A DNA stretch of 64,000 bases. It comes from Xanthomonas sp. NCPPB 1128 (GTDB taxonomy: Bacteria > Pseudomonadota > Gammaproteobacteria > Xanthomonadales > Xanthomonadaceae). Of the stretch, positions 20,550-32,696 are shown one piece after another (the stretch's first letter is position 1; every line of letters begins with the position of its first letter). Where the stretch lies: positions 124,001 through 188,000 of the forward strand of contig NZ_LFME01000003.1 of the NCBI RefSeq assembly GCF_001043115.1, given 5' to 3'. The notes beneath the pieces are model-generated. The model saw only the letters and a program-made list of their open reading frames with translations, did no database searches and was not told where the DNA came from. A program made the position numbers and the translations under genes.

Positions 20550-20855
20550 TCAGCCCTTCAGCGAATCGACTTCGGCCACGTTGATCGTGTGGCGGGTACG
20601 GAACAGCGTCACCAGGATCGCGAGGCCGATGGCGGCTTCGGCCGCGGCCACGGTCAGGATGAAGAACACGAACAACTGGCCGGCGGCGTCGCCGAGTTCG
20701 CGCGAGAAGGCGACGAAGTTGATGTTGACCGACAGCAGCATCAGCTCGATCGACATCAGCAGCACGATGACGTTCTTGCGGTTGAGGAAGATGCCGGCCA
20801 GGGCGATGCAGAACAGCACCGCGCCGAGCGCCAGCAGATGGCCTAGGGAGATCAT
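20550..20855 (-). CDS. nuoK: NADH-quinone oxidoreductase subunit K
   Basis: Small membrane subunit of complex I (101 residues, three transmembrane helices). The conserved membrane glutamates are present in [17 protein letters not shown] and [16 protein letters not shown] 20855 overlaps the nuoJ stop by 4 bases, indicating coupled translation, and a longer in-frame reading upstream only covers nuoJ DNA in another frame. Confidence 0.97.
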   Translation of the reverse strand: MISLGHLLALGAVLFCIALAGIFLNRKNVIVLLMSIELMLLSVNINFVAFSRELGDAAGQLFVFFILTVAAAEAAIGLAILVTLFRTRHTINVAEVDSLKG

Positions 20856-21499
20856 GGCTGGCCCTCCTGCGATGCCGGCGGAGTGTGGAGCGTGGGCTTC
20901 TCGGCGGCCATCTTGACCATGCGCAGACGGTCGCCGGCCTTGACCCGCGACTGCTCGCCCGGGTTCTGGGTCTTGATGCCGGTGCGCTTGCGCAGGGTCA
21001 GCATCACCGCGGCCACGACCGCCACGGTCAGGATGATCGCGGCGAATTCGAACGGCAGCAGGAACTGGGTGAACAGGGTCTTGGCCAGCCAGGTGATGTT
21101 GGAGGTCGCGGCGGCCTGCGCCGCGGCGTTGTCGGCCGGGAACGGCGCCGCGCTGCGCGCCTTGACCCCGATCAGGGTGACCATCTGCACCAGCATCGCC
21201 ACTGCCACCACCAGGCCGACCGGCAGGTAGCGCACCCAGCCCTCGCGCATGCGGGCGGTGTCGATGTCCAGCATCATCACCACGAACAGGAACAGCACCA
21301 TCACCGCGCCGACGTAGACCAGCACCAGGGTCACGCCGAGGAACTCGGCGCCCACCAGCAGCCACACGCAGGCGATGGAGAAGAACGTCAGGATCAGGCA
21401 CAGCACCGCGTACACGGGGTTGCGCACGCTGATCACCGCGCCGGCGGCGACCGCGGCGATGGTGGCGAAGATCCAGAAAGCGATATTGACCCAATCCAT
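20852..21499 (-). CDS. nuoJ: NADH-quinone oxidoreductase subunit J
   Basis: Membrane subunit of complex I with five helices in the first 170 residues, including the pi-bulge helix region [19 protein letters not shown]. It has 215 residues; the tail from about 170 is polar and basic, ending with [11 protein letters not shown], and is likely soluble. Start ATG 21499; 9 bases after nuoI, and it overlaps nuoK by 4. Confidence 0.97.
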   Translation of the reverse strand: MDWVNIAFWIFATIAAVAAGAVISVRNPVYAVLCLILTFFSIACVWLLVGAEFLGVTLVLVYVGAVMVLFLFVVMMLDIDTARMREGWVRYLPVGLVVAVAMLVQMVTLIGVKARSAAPFPADNAAAQAAATSNITWLAKTLFTQFLLPFEFAAIILTVAVVAAVMLTLRKRTGIKTQNPGEQSRVKAGDRLRMVKMAAEKPTLHTPPASQEGQP

Positions 21500-21508
21500 T
21501 TCGGAACC

Positions 21509-21997
21509 TCAGCGGAAGGGAGCGTCGGCGGCGCGGCGCTCGGCGATCTCGGCCTCGAGCCGGTCTCCGATCGCCAGCAACTGCGGCTTGGTGACGATGT
21601 TCTCGCCGCGCTTTTCGAAGTGGTACTCCAGCACCTGGGTCTCCACGATCGAATCCACCGGGCAGCTTTCCTCGCAGAAGCCGCAGTAGATGCACTTGAA
21701 CAGGTCGATGTCGTAGCGAGTGGTGCGGCGGGTGCCGTCCTCGCGCTTGGTCGAGTCGATGGTAATCGCCAGCGCCGGGCACACCGCCTCACACAGCTTG
21801 CAGGCGATGCAGCGCTCTTCGCCGTTGGGATAGCGGCGCAGCGCGTGCAGGCCACGGAAGCGCGGCGACTGCGGGAACTTCTCCATCGGGTACAGCACGG
21901 TGTACTTGGGACGGAACGTGTACTTCAAGGTCAGCCACAGGCCGCCGAGCAGCTCGAGCAGCAGCAGGCTCTTGAAGTAATGGGTGATTTTATTCAT
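21509..21997 (-). CDS. nuoI: NADH-quinone oxidoreductase subunit I
   Basis: Peripheral-arm subunit carrying clusters N6a and N6b. Its 162 residues hold two 4Fe-4S motifs: [16 protein letters not shown] near residue 60 and [16 protein letters not shown] near residue 100. The N-terminus has the amphipathic segment that anchors it to the membrane part. It starts 3 bases after nuoH and ends 9 bases before nuoJ. Confidence 0.98.
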   Translation of the reverse strand: MNKITHYFKSLLLLELLGGLWLTLKYTFRPKYTVLYPMEKFPQSPRFRGLHALRRYPNGEERCIACKLCEAVCPALAITIDSTKREDGTRRTTRYDIDLFKCIYCGFCEESCPVDSIVETQVLEYHFEKRGENIVTKPQLLAIGDRLEAEIAERRAADAPFR

Positions 21998-22000
21998 CGC

Positions 22001-23092
22001 TTACACGCCCTTCTGGATCACGCCGTAGAACACCATCAATGCCGTCACCGCGATCCACACGATCGTCAGCGGGATGAACACCTTCCAGCCCAGGCGCATG
22101 ATCTGGTCGTAGCGGTAGCGCGGGAAGCTGGCGCGGAACCAGATGTACGCGCTGGCGAAGAACAGCACCTTCATCAGCAGCCACGGCCAGCCGCCGGTCC
22201 AGATCCAGTTGACCCACGGCGAGACGTCCGCGGTGACCCAGCCCTGGATCGGGCTCAGCCAGCCACCCAGGAAGAAGATCGAGACCAGGAAGCTGACCAG
22301 GATCATGTTGGCGTATTCAGCCAGGAAGAACAGCGCGAACGCACCGCCCGAATACTCGACCATATGGCCGGCGACGATTTCCGACTCGCCTTCGACCACG
22401 TCGAACGGCGCGCGGTTGGTCTCGGCCACGCCGGACACCCAGTACACGATGAACAGCGGGAACAGCGGGATCAGGAACCAGTCGAAGAACCCGGAGCTGC
22501 CGGCCTGTGCCTGCACGATCGTGCTCAGGTTCAGGCTGCCGGCGGCGATCATGACACCGACCAGGGCGAAGCCCATCGCGATTTCGTAGCTGACCACCTG
22601 CGCGGCCGAGCGCATCGCGCCGAGGAAGGCGTACTTGGAGTTGGACGCCCAGCCGGCCAGGATGATGCCGTACACGCCGAGCGAGGTCATCGCCAGCAGG
22701 TACAGCAGGCCGGCGTTGGCGTTGGACAGCACCAGCTTGGCGTCGAACGGCACCACCGCCCAGGCGGCGAAGGCAGGCGCCAGGGTGATCAGCGGCGCGA
22801 TCACGAACATCGCTTTGTGCGAGCTGCTGGGCTGGATGATTTCCTTGAACAGCAGTTTGAAGACGTCGGCGAAGGCCTGGAAGATGCCCATGCCCACGTA
22901 CATCGGCCCGTGGCGCACGTGCATCCAGCCGATCAGCTTGCGCTCCCAGACCACGTAGAACGCCACCGAGATGATCACCGGCATGGCGATCAGCAGGATC
23001 TTCAGCACGATCCACAGGACCACGCCGAGGGCGCCCAGGCCGAGGAACCACTGGTGCAGCGGGTCGACCACGTTCAACAGCATCTCGTTCAT
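22001..23092 (-). CDS. nuoH: NADH-quinone oxidoreductase subunit H
   Basis: Membrane subunit forming the quinone-access chamber with NuoD and NuoB. It has 363 residues and about eight to nine hydrophobic helices. Diagnostic stretches are [32 protein letters not shown] and [19 protein letters not shown], the acidic loop of the quinone tunnel. It overlaps nuoG by 4 bases and is 3 bases from nuoI. Confidence 0.98.
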   Translation of the reverse strand: MNEMLLNVVDPLHQWFLGLGALGVVLWIVLKILLIAMPVIISVAFYVVWERKLIGWMHVRHGPMYVGMGIFQAFADVFKLLFKEIIQPSSSHKAMFVIAPLITLAPAFAAWAVVPFDAKLVLSNANAGLLYLLAMTSLGVYGIILAGWASNSKYAFLGAMRSAAQVVSYEIAMGFALVGVMIAAGSLNLSTIVQAQAGSSGFFDWFLIPLFPLFIVYWVSGVAETNRAPFDVVEGESEIVAGHMVEYSGGAFALFFLAEYANMILVSFLVSIFFLGGWLSPIQGWVTADVSPWVNWIWTGGWPWLLMKVLFFASAYIWFRASFPRYRYDQIMRLGWKVFIPLTIVWIAVTALMVFYGVIQKGV

Positions 23093-25334
23093 GCAGCCAC
23101 CACCGTCACCCGACCGGCGCCCAGCGGCGCAGTCGCGCCGTGGCCCGTTTCGATCCAGGCCGCGCCCGGCGCGACCCGCTTGTCCGTCGCCAGCGGCAAC
23201 GTGGCGCTACCCGCCGCGGTGCCGACCTTGACCATCTGTCCGTCGCGCAGGCCCAGGCGCGCCGCCTCGTCCGGATGCAGCGCAATGCCCGGCGCGCGGT
23301 TCAGCGGATGCTGCTGCAGCGCCTGCGCGCGGCGCACCACCGCATCGGTGCGGTAGATCGCCGGACTGGCGGCCAGCTCCAGGCCCTCGTCCTGGCGTGC
23401 CGGCTGCGCAGAGCTCGCCGCGGCGACCTCGCGCGGCTGCAGGCCATCGCGCAGCCCGGCCAGGTCGATGAACGCGAAGCCCTGCAGGCCCAGCTCGCCG
23501 CCGAGCGCGCGCAGCACGCGCCAGCCCTCGCGGGCCTCGCCCGGCAGCTTGCCGCCGGCGCGGGTGCGCTGGTCGCTGCCGTTGAGGTTGGTCAGCGTCG
23601 CCTCGATTTCCGGCAGCGCGCCGATCGGCAGGATCACGTCGGCCACGTCGCGAGTGGAGGCGCAGGCGAAGTGACTGAACGCCACCACCTTGGCACCGGC
23701 CAGCGCGCTGCGCGCGGCGGCGGCGTCGGCGAAGTCCAGACCCGGCTCCAGGCCGTACAGCACGTAGGCGCTGCGCGGCTCGGACAGCATCGCCGCGGCG
23801 TTGCGCCCGCGCGGCAGCACGCCGTAGCGCGACAGGCCGAGCGCGTTGGCGCCCTGCGGGATGCGGCACAGCGCCGCGCCGGTGGCGGCGGCGAAGTCGC
23901 GCGCGGCCGCACGCAGCGCGGCAGCCTGCGGATGGTTCTCGACCAGCGCGCCGACGATCAGCACCGCGCGGTCGGCGCCCTGCACCGCGTCGCGCAGCGC
24001 GCCATCGGCCAGCGCCTCGGCGAACTTCGACGGCGCCACGATCTGGCGGCCGGCCTGGTCGAAGGCCACGTCGAAATCGACCGGATTGATCGAATACAGC
24101 TTGGTCTGGCGCTGCATCCGCGCCTTGCGCAGGCGTGCATGCAGCAGCGGCAGTTCATGGCGCAGGTTGCTGCCCAGGATCACCACCACGTCGGCCTGCT
24201 CGATCTCCGCCAGCGGCAGCGCGAACGGCTCGGCCAGCGCGGCATCGGAGAAGTCGCGGTTGTACACGCGGTGATCGAGGTTGCCGCTGTCCAGGCCCTC
24301 GGCCAGGCGCGCCAGCAGCGCGCCCTCCTCGTTGGAGGTGGACGGATGCGCGAGCACGCCCAGCGCGTCGCCGCGGTTGGCCTTGAGGATCTCGCTCGCG
24401 GCGGACAGCCCTTCGGCCCACGACACCTCGCGCCACTGCCCGTCGACCTTGCGCAGCGGCCGCAGTGCGCGGTCCTCGGCGTACAGGCCCTGGTGCGAGT
24501 AGCGGTCGCGGTCGGACAGCCAGCACTCGTTGACCGCCTCGTTGTCGCGCGGCACGGTGCGCAGCACTTCACCGCGGCGCACGTGCAGGAACAGGTTGGA
24601 ACCCATCGCGTCGTGGTAGCCCAGCGACTCGCGCGCCACCAGTTCCCAGGGCCGCGCGCGGAACTGGAACACCTTGTTGGTCAGCGCGCCGACCGGGCAC
24701 ACGTCGACCACGTTGCCGGACAGCTCGGTGGTCAGCGGCTTGCCGTCGTAGGTGCCGATCTGCAGGTTCTCGCCGCGGTACATGCCGCCCAGCTCGTAGG
24801 TGCCGGCGATGTCCGCGGTGAAGCGCACACAGCGGGTGCACTGGATGCAGCGGGTCATCTCGGTGGCGACCAGCGGCCCGATGTCCTCGTCCGGCACCAC
24901 GCGCTTGCGCTCGTTGAAGCGGCTGACCGAGCGGCCATAGCCCAGCGACACGTCCTGCAGCTCGCACTCGCCACCCTGATCGCAGATCGGGCAGTCCAGC
25001 GGATGGTTGATCAGCAGGAATTCCATGACGCTGCGCTGGTACTTCAGCGCCTTGTCGCTGCGGGTCTGCACCTTCATGCCGTCCATGACCGGCGTGGCGC
25101 AGGCCGGCGACGGCTTGGGCGACTTCTCGACGTCGACCAGGCACATGCGGCAGTTGGCCGCGATCGGCAGCTTCTCGTGATAGCAGAAGCGCGGGATCGG
25201 GATGCCGGCCTTGTCGGCGGCCTGGATGATCATCGAGCCCTTCGGCACGACCAGCGACTGGCCGTCGATCTCGACGGTCACATGGCCTTCCGGCACGACC
25301 GCGGGGGTCGCGCCGGGATTGTTGGGTTGCGCGC

Positions 25335-25338
<4 letters not shown>
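23089..25338 (-). CDS. nuoG: NADH-quinone oxidoreductase subunit G
   Basis: Large peripheral subunit binding one 2Fe-2S and two or more 4Fe-4S clusters in the electron path from FMN. It has 749 residues. The ferredoxin-like N-terminus has [20 protein letters not shown] and a later Cys of PACATPV; next come [17 protein letters not shown] (His-Cys3 site), [10 protein letters not shown] and [12 protein letters not shown]. The remainder is a degenerate molybdopterin-oxidoreductase-like domain without an active cofactor site, as usual for the family; it is shorter than the E. coli protein of about 900 residues. It overlaps both nuoF and nuoH by 4 bases. Confidence 0.97.
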
Positions 25339-26678
<1,340 letters not shown>

Positions 26679-26683
26679 TGCCG

Positions 26684-27211
26684 TTACTCCAACCCGTCCA
26701 GCAATTCGTCGACCTTGTCCTTGGTCAGATGCTCATGGTAGTGGCCGTTGATGACCATCATCGGTGCGCCGGCGCAACCGGCCAGGCATTCTTCCTCGCG
26801 CTTGAGGTAGACGCGGCCGTCGGCGGTGGACTGGCCCAGCTTGCAGCCGAGCTTCTTCTCGGCGTGCGCGACCAGGTCCTCGGCGCCGTTGAGCCAGCAG
26901 CTGATGTTGGTGCAGAACGCGACGTTGTTGCGGCCGACCTTCTCGGTCTCGAACATCGAGTAGAAGCTGGCGACCTCATAGGCCCACACCGGCGGCAGTT
27001 CCAGGTACTTGGCCACGCCGGCGATCAACTCATCGGTCAGCCAGCCCTGGTTCTGTTCCTGCGCCGCATGCAGACCCTGCAGCACCGCCGAACGCTTGCG
27101 GTCCGGCGGGAACTTGGCCAGCCAGTGATCGATGTGCGCGCGCGTCTTGTCGCTCAGCACCACCATCGGATCGACGTCGCGCGCCGCCTCGAAATTACCT
27201 GTCGCCTTCAT
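26684..27211 (-). CDS. nuoE: NADH-quinone oxidoreductase subunit E
   Basis: Thioredoxin-fold 2Fe-2S subunit (cluster N1a) of the NADH module. It has 175 residues. The cluster Cys lie in [14 protein letters not shown] and [12 protein letters not shown]. It overlaps nuoD by 4 bases and is followed by nuoF after 5. The length and the motifs fit well, with nothing odd. Confidence 0.98.
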   Translation of the reverse strand: MKATGNFEAARDVDPMVVLSDKTRAHIDHWLAKFPPDRKRSAVLQGLHAAQEQNQGWLTDELIAGVAKYLELPPVWAYEVASFYSMFETEKVGRNNVAFCTNISCWLNGAEDLVAHAEKKLGCKLGQSTADGRVYLKREEECLAGCAGAPMMVINGHYHEHLTKDKVDELLDGLE

Positions 27212-28515
27212 CGGTCGACCTCACCAAACACCAGATCATAGGTACCAATCATCGCCACCACGTCGGCCAGCATGTGGCCGCGCACGATCGCGTCCATCGA
27301 CGACAGATGGGCGAAGCCCGGCGCGCGCAGGTGCACGCGGAACGGCTTGTTGGCGCCGTCGGACATCAGGTAGCAGCCGAACTCGCCCTTCGGCGCTTCG
27401 ACCGCGCAGTAGGTCTCGCCGGCCGGCACGCAGTAGCCTTCGCTGAACAGCTTGAAGTGGTGGATCAGCGCTTCCATGTCGTCCTTCATCTCGGCGCGCT
27501 TGGGCGGCGCCACCTTGAAGTTCTCGACCATGACCGGGCCCGGGTTGGCCTTCAGCCACTGCACGCACTGCTTGATGATGCGGTTGGACTCGCGCATCTC
27601 GGCCACGCGCACCAGGTAGCGGTCGTAGCAGTCGCCGTTGGTGCCGAGCGGAATGTCGAAATCGACGCTGTCGTACTTGGCGTACGGCTGCTTCTTGCGC
27701 AGGTCCCAGGCGATGCCCGAGCCGCGCAGCATCACGCCGGTCATGCCCCAGCCATAGGCCTGCTCCGGGGTGACCACGCCGATGCCGACGGTGCGCTGCT
27801 TCCAGATGCGGTTGTCGGTGAGCAGGGTCTCGTACTCGTCGACGCGCGCCGGGAAGGTGTTGGTGAACTCCTCCAGGAAGTCCAGCATCGAACCTTCGCG
27901 CGCGGCATTGAGCCGCTTCAGCGCATTGCCCTTGTGCCAGCGCGATTCCTGGTACTTGGGCATGCGGTCCGGCAGGTCGCGGTAGACGCCGCCCGGACGG
28001 TAGTAGGTCGCGTGCATGCGCGCGCCCGACACCGCCTCGTACACGTCCATCAGCTCTTCGCGTTCGCGGAACGCGTACAGCATCACCGCCATCGCACCCA
28101 GATCCAGGCCGTTGGAGCCGACCCACATCAGGTGGTTCAGGATGCGGGTGATCTCGTCGAACATGGTGCGGATGTACTGCGCGCGCTCCGGCGCCTCGAT
28201 CCCCATCAGGGTCTCGATCGCGCGAACGTAGGCGTGCTCGTTGCACATCATCGACACGTAGTCCAGGCGATCCATGTAGCCGATCGACTGGTTGAACGGC
28301 TTGGACTCGGCCAACTTCTCGGTGCCACGGTGCAGCAGGCCGATGTGCGGATCGGCGCGGACCACGGTCTCGCCGTCCATTTCCAGGATCAGGCGCAGCA
28401 CGCCGTGCGCGGCCGGATGCTGCGGGCCGAAGTTCATCGTGTAGTTGCGGATTTCCTGCTTGGCTTCGGCAGGATTGCTGGCGAACCCGTCGTGCGCCTG
28501 GTGGTACTCGCTCAC
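27208..28515 (-). CDS. nuoD: NADH-quinone oxidoreductase subunit D
   Basis: 49-kDa subunit related to the large subunit of NiFe hydrogenase, which helps form the quinone pocket. It has 435 residues. [15 protein letters not shown] contains the quinone-site His, and [12 protein letters not shown] and the C-terminal DLVFGEVDR are characteristic. The start is GTG 28513-28515 (SEYHQAHDG follows), which overlaps the nuoC stop in GTGA; the open frame upstream lies inside nuoC. It overlaps nuoE by 4 bases. Confidence 0.97.
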   Translation of the reverse strand: MSEYHQAHDGFASNPAEAKQEIRNYTMNFGPQHPAAHGVLRLILEMDGETVVRADPHIGLLHRGTEKLAESKPFNQSIGYMDRLDYVSMMCNEHAYVRAIETLMGIEAPERAQYIRTMFDEITRILNHLMWVGSNGLDLGAMAVMLYAFREREELMDVYEAVSGARMHATYYRPGGVYRDLPDRMPKYQESRWHKGNALKRLNAAREGSMLDFLEEFTNTFPARVDEYETLLTDNRIWKQRTVGIGVVTPEQAYGWGMTGVMLRGSGIAWDLRKKQPYAKYDSVDFDIPLGTNGDCYDRYLVRVAEMRESNRIIKQCVQWLKANPGPVMVENFKVAPPKRAEMKDDMEALIHHFKLFSEGYCVPAGETYCAVEAPKGEFGCYLMSDGANKPFRVHLRAPGFAHLSSMDAIVRGHMLADVVAMIGTYDLVFGEVDR

Positions 28516-29261
28516 TTGGCGGACTCCTTCTGTGCTTCGCCCGCCGCGGTCTGGTAGCGCGCATCGTCGCGGATCACGCGCGGCACGCCCACGCGCGGCT
28601 CCACCGAGGTCACCGGCTCGTAGATCACGCGCTGCTTCTCTTCGTCGTAGCGCACTTCGACGTTGCCGATCAGCGGGAAATCCTTGCGGAACGGATGGCC
28701 GACGAAGCCGTAGTCGGTGAGGATGCGGCGCAGGTCCGGGTGCCCGGCGAAGACCACGCCGAACAGGTCGAACGCCTCGCGCTCGAACCAGTTCGCGCCC
28801 GGCCAGATGTCGGTGACCGAGGCCACCACCGGCAGGTCTTCGTTCGGCGCGTAGCAGCGCACGCGCAGGCGCTGGTTGTGGCGGTAGGAGATCAGCTGCG
28901 CCAGCACGGCGTAGCGCTGCTGCGGCACCGGCAACGGCTGCGCGCCGCCGGCCGCCTCGCCGCTGGGGAACTCGCCCCAGGCGAACCGGCCCACGGCCTT
29001 GCCTTCCACGCCGCGGCTGAAGCCGTGCGATGACACGTCCGAGGTATCCCACTCGTCGCTGCCGTAGCCCAGGTAGTCCACGCCGCACAGGTCGGACAAC
29101 TGTTCGAAACCGAACTCGTCGCGCAGCGCCAGGCAGGTGGCGTGCCAGGCGTCGGCCGGCACTTCCAGGGTGACTTCGCCGCGAGGAAGGGCCACGAACA
29201 CCTGGCTGCCGGGGAAACGGGCGCCGAGTCGGTCGCTAAAGGAAGATGCTTGCTCTGCCAT
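28512..29261 (-). CDS. nuoC: NADH-quinone oxidoreductase subunit C
   Basis: 30-kDa subunit of the connecting module, 249 residues and not fused to NuoD as it is in E. coli. The C-terminal signature around [20 protein letters not shown] and [15 protein letters not shown] is clear. An internal stretch with Gly/Ser and [18 protein letters not shown] (about residues 80-110) looks like a lineage-specific loop. Start ATG 29261 is 33 bases after nuoB, the largest gap in the 5' half of the operon. Confidence 0.96.
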   Translation of the reverse strand: MAEQASSFSDRLGARFPGSQVFVALPRGEVTLEVPADAWHATCLALRDEFGFEQLSDLCGVDYLGYGSDEWDTSDVSSHGFSRGVEGKAVGRFAWGEFPSGEAAGGAQPLPVPQQRYAVLAQLISYRHNQRLRVRCYAPNEDLPVVASVTDIWPGANWFEREAFDLFGVVFAGHPDLRRILTDYGFVGHPFRKDFPLIGNVEVRYDEEKQRVIYEPVTSVEPRVGVPRVIRDDARYQTAAGEAQKESAK

Positions 29262-29294
29262 GGGGGCTTGGCGTGCTCTCTGAGGAAAGAGGAA

Positions 29295-29849
29295 TCAGCG
29301 CGCGATGGTCTGGGTTCGCCAGATCTTCTTCTGCAACTGCAGGATGCCGTAGACCAGGGCCTCGGCGGTCGGCGGGCAGCCCGGGACGTAGACGTCCACC
29401 GGCACGATGCGGTCGCAGCCGCGCACCACCGAATACGAGTAATGGTAGTAGCCGCCGCCGTTGGCGCAGCTGCCCATCGAGATGACCCACTTCGGGTCCG
29501 GCATCTGGTCATAGACCTTGCGCAGCGCCGGGGCCATCTTGTTGACCAGGGTGCCGGCGACGATCATCACGTCGGACTGGCGCGGCGACGGGCGGAACAC
29601 CACGCCGTAGCGATCCAGGTCCAGGCGCGCGGCGCCGGCGTGCATCATCTCGACCGCACAGCAGGCCAGGCCGAAGGTCATCGGCCACATCGAGCCGGTG
29701 CGCGCCCAGTTCAGCAGCGCGTCGACGCTGGTGGTGACGTAGCCCTTCTCCAGCAGCGGGTTCTCGCCTTCGGGACGCAGGATGTCGTCCACCCGCCCTT
29801 CCGGGATCGGGTTGGTCATCAGGCGATCCAGGGTCTGAATCACTCCCAT
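29295..29849 (-). CDS. nuoB: NADH-quinone oxidoreductase subunit B
   Basis: Subunit carrying terminal cluster N2, which reduces quinone. It has 184 residues. The tandem Cys pair of [11 protein letters not shown], together with [15 protein letters not shown] and [15 protein letters not shown], gives the N2 ligands. ATG 29849 lies within the last codons of nuoA (10-base overlap), and the N-terminus [14 protein letters not shown] fits orthologues; a longer in-frame reading covers only nuoA DNA. Confidence 0.98.
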   Translation of the reverse strand: MGVIQTLDRLMTNPIPEGRVDDILRPEGENPLLEKGYVTTSVDALLNWARTGSMWPMTFGLACCAVEMMHAGAARLDLDRYGVVFRPSPRQSDVMIVAGTLVNKMAPALRKVYDQMPDPKWVISMGSCANGGGYYHYSYSVVRGCDRIVPVDVYVPGCPPTAEALVYGILQLQKKIWRTQTIAR

Positions 29850-30196
29850 TCCAGCGCTCCCTTCTTCCACACGTAGACAAAACCGAGGAACAACATGCCG
29901 ACGAACAGGCCCATGGTGACCAGGGAGCGAGCGCCCAGGTCCATGAACACCTGCGTCCACGGCACGATGAAGATGATTTCCAGATCGAAGACGATGAACT
30001 GGATGGCGATCAGGTAGTAGCGCACGTCGAACTTCATGCGCGCGTCCTCGAAGGCCTCGAAGCCGCACTCGTACGGCGAGAGCTTCTTCAGGTCGGGACG
30101 CCGGGGACCGAGGAACCGCCCCACCAGCATCAGCGCGACGCCGATACCGGTGGCCACGATCAGAAACAGCAGGGTCGGCAAATATTCGGCCAGCAC
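29840..30196 (-). CDS. nuoA: NADH-quinone oxidoreductase subunit A
   Basis: Small membrane subunit with three helices, 118 residues. [20 protein letters not shown] is the conserved loop with the Cys and acidic residues near the quinone cavity. I start it at GTG 30194-30196 ([11 protein letters not shown] follows), the position expected for the family; an upstream extension would be polar and unrelated. First gene of the nuo operon, about 108 bases after tRNA-Leu. No clear promoter was found in that spacer, so read-through from tpiA-secG is possible. Confidence 0.95.
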   Translation of the reverse strand: MLAEYLPTLLFLIVATGIGVALMLVGRFLGPRRPDLKKLSPYECGFEAFEDARMKFDVRYYLIAIQFIVFDLEIIFIVPWTQVFMDLGARSLVTMGLFVGMLFLGFVYVWKKGALEWE

Positions 30197-30303
30197 TCGC
30201 GATTCTCTCTTGCCTGTGCCCGCGCGCGTGCCGCGCAGGCATGGGATAGACGATTCTCCGGGCAAGGGCGTGATGCCGTCGCGCAGAAACCGTAGCCAAA
30301 CAA

Positions 30304-30388
30304 TGGTGCCCAAGAGGGGACTCGAACCCCTACGACCTAAGTCGCTACCACCTCAAGGTAGTGCGTCTACCAATTCCGCCACCTGGGC
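30304..30388 (-). tRNA. leuU: tRNA-Leu (GAG)
   Basis: Eighty-five bases with encoded CCA, a long class II variable arm, D-arm around GGCGGAATTGGTAGACGC, and anticodon loop TTGAGGT between CTACC and GGTAG. Anticodon GAG reads CTC and CTT. It lies between secG and nuoA; in E. coli the equivalent leuU also follows secG. Confidence 0.96.
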
Positions 30389-30392
30389 TTGC

Positions 30393-30423
30393 GTAAAACC
30401 TGCGCGGCAATCCCGCCGCGCAG
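30393..30423 (-). terminator. Hairpin between secG and tRNA-Leu
   Basis: Nine-base stem CTGCGCGGC / GCCGCGCAG with a 6-base loop at 30400-30423, followed on the minus strand by TTTTAC, 16 bases after the secG stop and 12 before the tRNA. It could be a leaky terminator or a processing signal. Confidence 0.6.
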
Positions 30424-30439
30424 CATATTGTAACCGCCT

Positions 30440-30853
30440 TCAGTCTTTCTGCGACGGGGCAGGCGACTTTTCTTGCGCTTTTTCCGGCGCCTGCTGGGCG
30501 GCCGGGGCGGCGGCGGGGGCAGCCGGCGCCTGCGGGACCTGCAGTTCGCCGGGCGGCGCAGCCGGCGCCGGGGTGGCCGACTGCGACATCACGCCCAGAT
30601 TGGCGTCGGCCGGACGCGCACTGTGGCCGGCGTACCAGGCCATGAACAGGCTGATGGCGAAGAACACCACCGCCAGCCACTTGGTCGACTTGGACAGGAA
30701 GTTGGACGCGCCGCGCGATCCGAACACGGTGCCGGACGCACCGGCGCCGAACCCGGAACCCGCCGCCGCACCGGCGCCGCGTTGCATCAGGATCAGCGCG
30801 ATCATCGCGATCGCCACCAGCACGTAGACCACATTGAGGATGACCATCAGCAT
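30440..30853 (-). CDS. secG: Preprotein translocase subunit SecG
   Basis: Auxiliary membrane subunit of the SecYEG translocon. Two hydrophobic segments (about 3-22 and 55-75) flank the SecG signature QRGAGAAAGSGFGAGASGTVFG and RGASNFLSKSTKWLA. The protein has 137 residues, longer than E. coli SecG (110) because of a Pro/Ala/Gln-rich tail of about 55 residues. I start at ATG 30853 (MLMVILNVV); ATG 30847 two codons on is also possible, and neither has a strong ribosome site. It lies 62 bases after tpiA and before tRNA-Leu. Confidence 0.93.
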   Translation of the reverse strand: MLMVILNVVYVLVAIAMIALILMQRGAGAAAGSGFGAGASGTVFGSRGASNFLSKSTKWLAVVFFAISLFMAWYAGHSARPADANLGVMSQSATPAPAAPPGELQVPQAPAAPAAAPAAQQAPEKAQEKSPAPSQKD

Positions 30854-30915
30854 TTCGAAATCCGTCCGGACAGTACGACTTGGGGGACGAACGGCCGCCA
30901 TCGGCAGCCGTTCGC

Positions 30916-31677
30916 TCAACAGGCGGCCGCCGCTCGCACGATGGCCAGGAATTCCGCGGCGACCAGCGAGGCGCCGCCCACCAGCCCGCCATCCACATCC
31001 GGCTGCGCGAACAGCTCGGCGGCGTTGTCGGGCTTGACGCTGCCGCCGTACAGGATCGGCAACGAATCCGCGATTCTAGCATCGCGCGCCGCCACTTCGC
31101 CACGGATGAACGCATGCACGGCCTGCGCCTGCGCCGGGCTGGCGGTGCGGCCGGTGCCGATCGCCCAGACCGGCTCGTAGGCCACCACCGCCCGGGCGAA
31201 GCCCCCGGCACCAACCAGGTCCAGCACCGGCGCCAGCTGCGCGGCGATGACCGCCTCGGTCCGCCCGGCCTCGCGCTGCTCCAGGGTCTCGCCCACGCAC
31301 AGGATCGGGACCAGCCCGGCGTGCATGGCGGCAGCGAACTTGCGCGCGACCAGCTCGCTGCTCTCCTGGTGATACTGGCGCCGCTCCGAATGCCCGACCA
31401 GGCCGTAGTCGGCGCCCACGTCGACCAGCATCGCCGCCGACACCTCGCCGGTATAGGCCCCCTTCTCGTTGCTACTGACGTCCTGCGCGCCGAAGCGCAG
31501 CATCCGGTCCTCGAAGTTCTCGATCAGGTCGCCCAGGTACGGCAGCGGCGGCAGGATCACCACCTCCACACCGTGATCGGCCGCATGCAGCCCGGCGACG
31601 ATTTCCCGCACCAGCTCGGCGGCGAAGTGGCGGGTGCCATGCAATTTCCAGTTTCCGGCTACGATCTTGCGTCGCAT
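30916..31677 (-). CDS. tpiA: Triosephosphate isomerase
   Basis: Interconverts dihydroxyacetone phosphate and glyceraldehyde 3-phosphate in glycolysis and gluconeogenesis. It has 253 residues. Catalytic residues are visible: Asn9 and Lys11 in GNWK, His96 in GHSERR and Glu168 in AYEPVWAIGTG; the phosphate site LYGGSVKPDN is intact. ATG 31677 has GGAG 9 bases before it. It is divergent from the SDR gene and upstream of secG, an arrangement common in Gammaproteobacteria. Confidence 0.97.
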   Translation of the reverse strand: MRRKIVAGNWKLHGTRHFAAELVREIVAGLHAADHGVEVVILPPLPYLGDLIENFEDRMLRFGAQDVSSNEKGAYTGEVSAAMLVDVGADYGLVGHSERRQYHQESSELVARKFAAAMHAGLVPILCVGETLEQREAGRTEAVIAAQLAPVLDLVGAGGFARAVVAYEPVWAIGTGRTASPAQAQAVHAFIRGEVAARDARIADSLPILYGGSVKPDNAAELFAQPDVDGGLVGGASLVAAEFLAIVRAAAAC

Positions 31678-31790
31678 CGGCGCATCTCCGGCGAAAAAGT
31701 GCCGAGAGGATAGCCGATGCGCCGCCAAGGCCAGGCATCGTCCCGCCGGCCCGCCCTCACCCGCCGCCCGCTCCACGCCCAGAGACCGCC

Positions 31791-32600
31791 ATGACCCAGC
31801 TTCCCGGCTACGCCCTGATCACCGGCGCCTCCAGCGGCATCGGCCGCGAGATCGCCCGCGAATACGCCCGCCGCGGCGTACCGCTGATCCTCAGCGCGCG
31901 CCGCGAGGCGCTGCTGCAGGCACTGGCCGCCGAACTGCGGGCGCAGGTGCCGGTGGAGGTGCTGGTCGCCGACCTGGCCGACCCGGCGGCGCCGGCCGCA
32001 CTGGTGGCCGAGATCGAACGGCGCGGGCTGGCGGTGCGGATCCTGGTCAACAACGCCGGCTACGGCGTGCCCGGCCGCTACATCGCCCAGGACTGGGCGG
32101 TGCACGCGGCGTTCCTGCAGGTGATGGTCGGCGCGGTGTGCGAGCTGACCTGGCGGCTGCTGCCAGCGCTGCGCGCCAGCGGCCACGGCCGCATCCTCAA
32201 CGTGGCCTCGTTCGCCGCCCTGGTCCCCGGCGCCGACGGCCACACCCTGTACGCGGCGGCGAAGAGCTTCATGCTGCGCTTCAGCGAATCGCTGGCCCTG
32301 GAGAACGCCGACCGCGGGGTGGGCGTCTGCGCGCTGTGCCCCGGCTTCACCTGGTCCGAGTTCCACGACGTCACCGGCACCCGCGAACAGATGGACGCCC
32401 TGCCGCGCTGGATCTGGCTGCAGACCGCGGCGGTGGCCCGCGCCGGCATCGACGGCGCCGAACGCGGCAAGGTGCGGGTGGTCCCGGGCGCGGTCTACCG
32501 CACTCTGCTCGGCCTGACGGCGCTACTGCCCAATGGCCTGCTATTGCGGATGATGGGGCGCGGCTCGGGACGGATCAGAAATGCTGGGATTGGGGATTAG
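31791..32600 (+). CDS. Short-chain dehydrogenase/reductase (SDR), substrate unknown
   Basis: Classical SDR of 269 residues using NAD(P)H. It has TGASSGIG (residues 11-18) for cofactor binding, NNAGYG near residue 90, the active-site Ser in NVASFAALVPG and YAAAK (Tyr about 154, Lys about 158). Arg residues after the second strand (SARREALL) favour NADPH, which is inference. It stands alone, divergent from tpiA, so the substrate is not indicated. The last codons (NAGIGD and stop) are made from a GGGATTGGGGATT repeat unit, so the natural C-terminus has been replaced or extended by the repeat. Confidence 0.85.
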   Translation: MTQLPGYALITGASSGIGREIAREYARRGVPLILSARREALLQALAAELRAQVPVEVLVADLADPAAPAALVAEIERRGLAVRILVNNAGYGVPGRYIAQDWAVHAAFLQVMVGAVCELTWRLLPALRASGHGRILNVASFAALVPGADGHTLYAAAKSFMLRFSESLALENADRGVGVCALCPGFTWSEFHDVTGTREQMDALPRWIWLQTAAVARAGIDGAERGKVRVVPGAVYRTLLGLTALLPNGLLLRMMGRGSGRIRNAGIGD

Positions 32601-32693
32601 GGAGTCGGGATTGGCAAAAGCGGCGTACCCGCGATCTGCCACCCCGCGCGGGATCCGCTTTTGCGAATCCCCAATCCCCACTCCCGAATCCCC
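32580..32693. repeat. Palindrome built from two inverted heptad-repeat copies
   Basis: The G-rich copy (32584-32608, GGGGATTAGGGAGTCGGGAT) and the C-rich copy (32661-32693) face each other around GGCAAAAGCGG and CCGCTTTTGC, so the transcript can form a long stem. It lies between the convergent SDR and oxygenase genes and could end transcription from both sides. The SDR stop codon is inside the left arm. Confidence 0.7.
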
Positions 32694-32696
32694 GCC

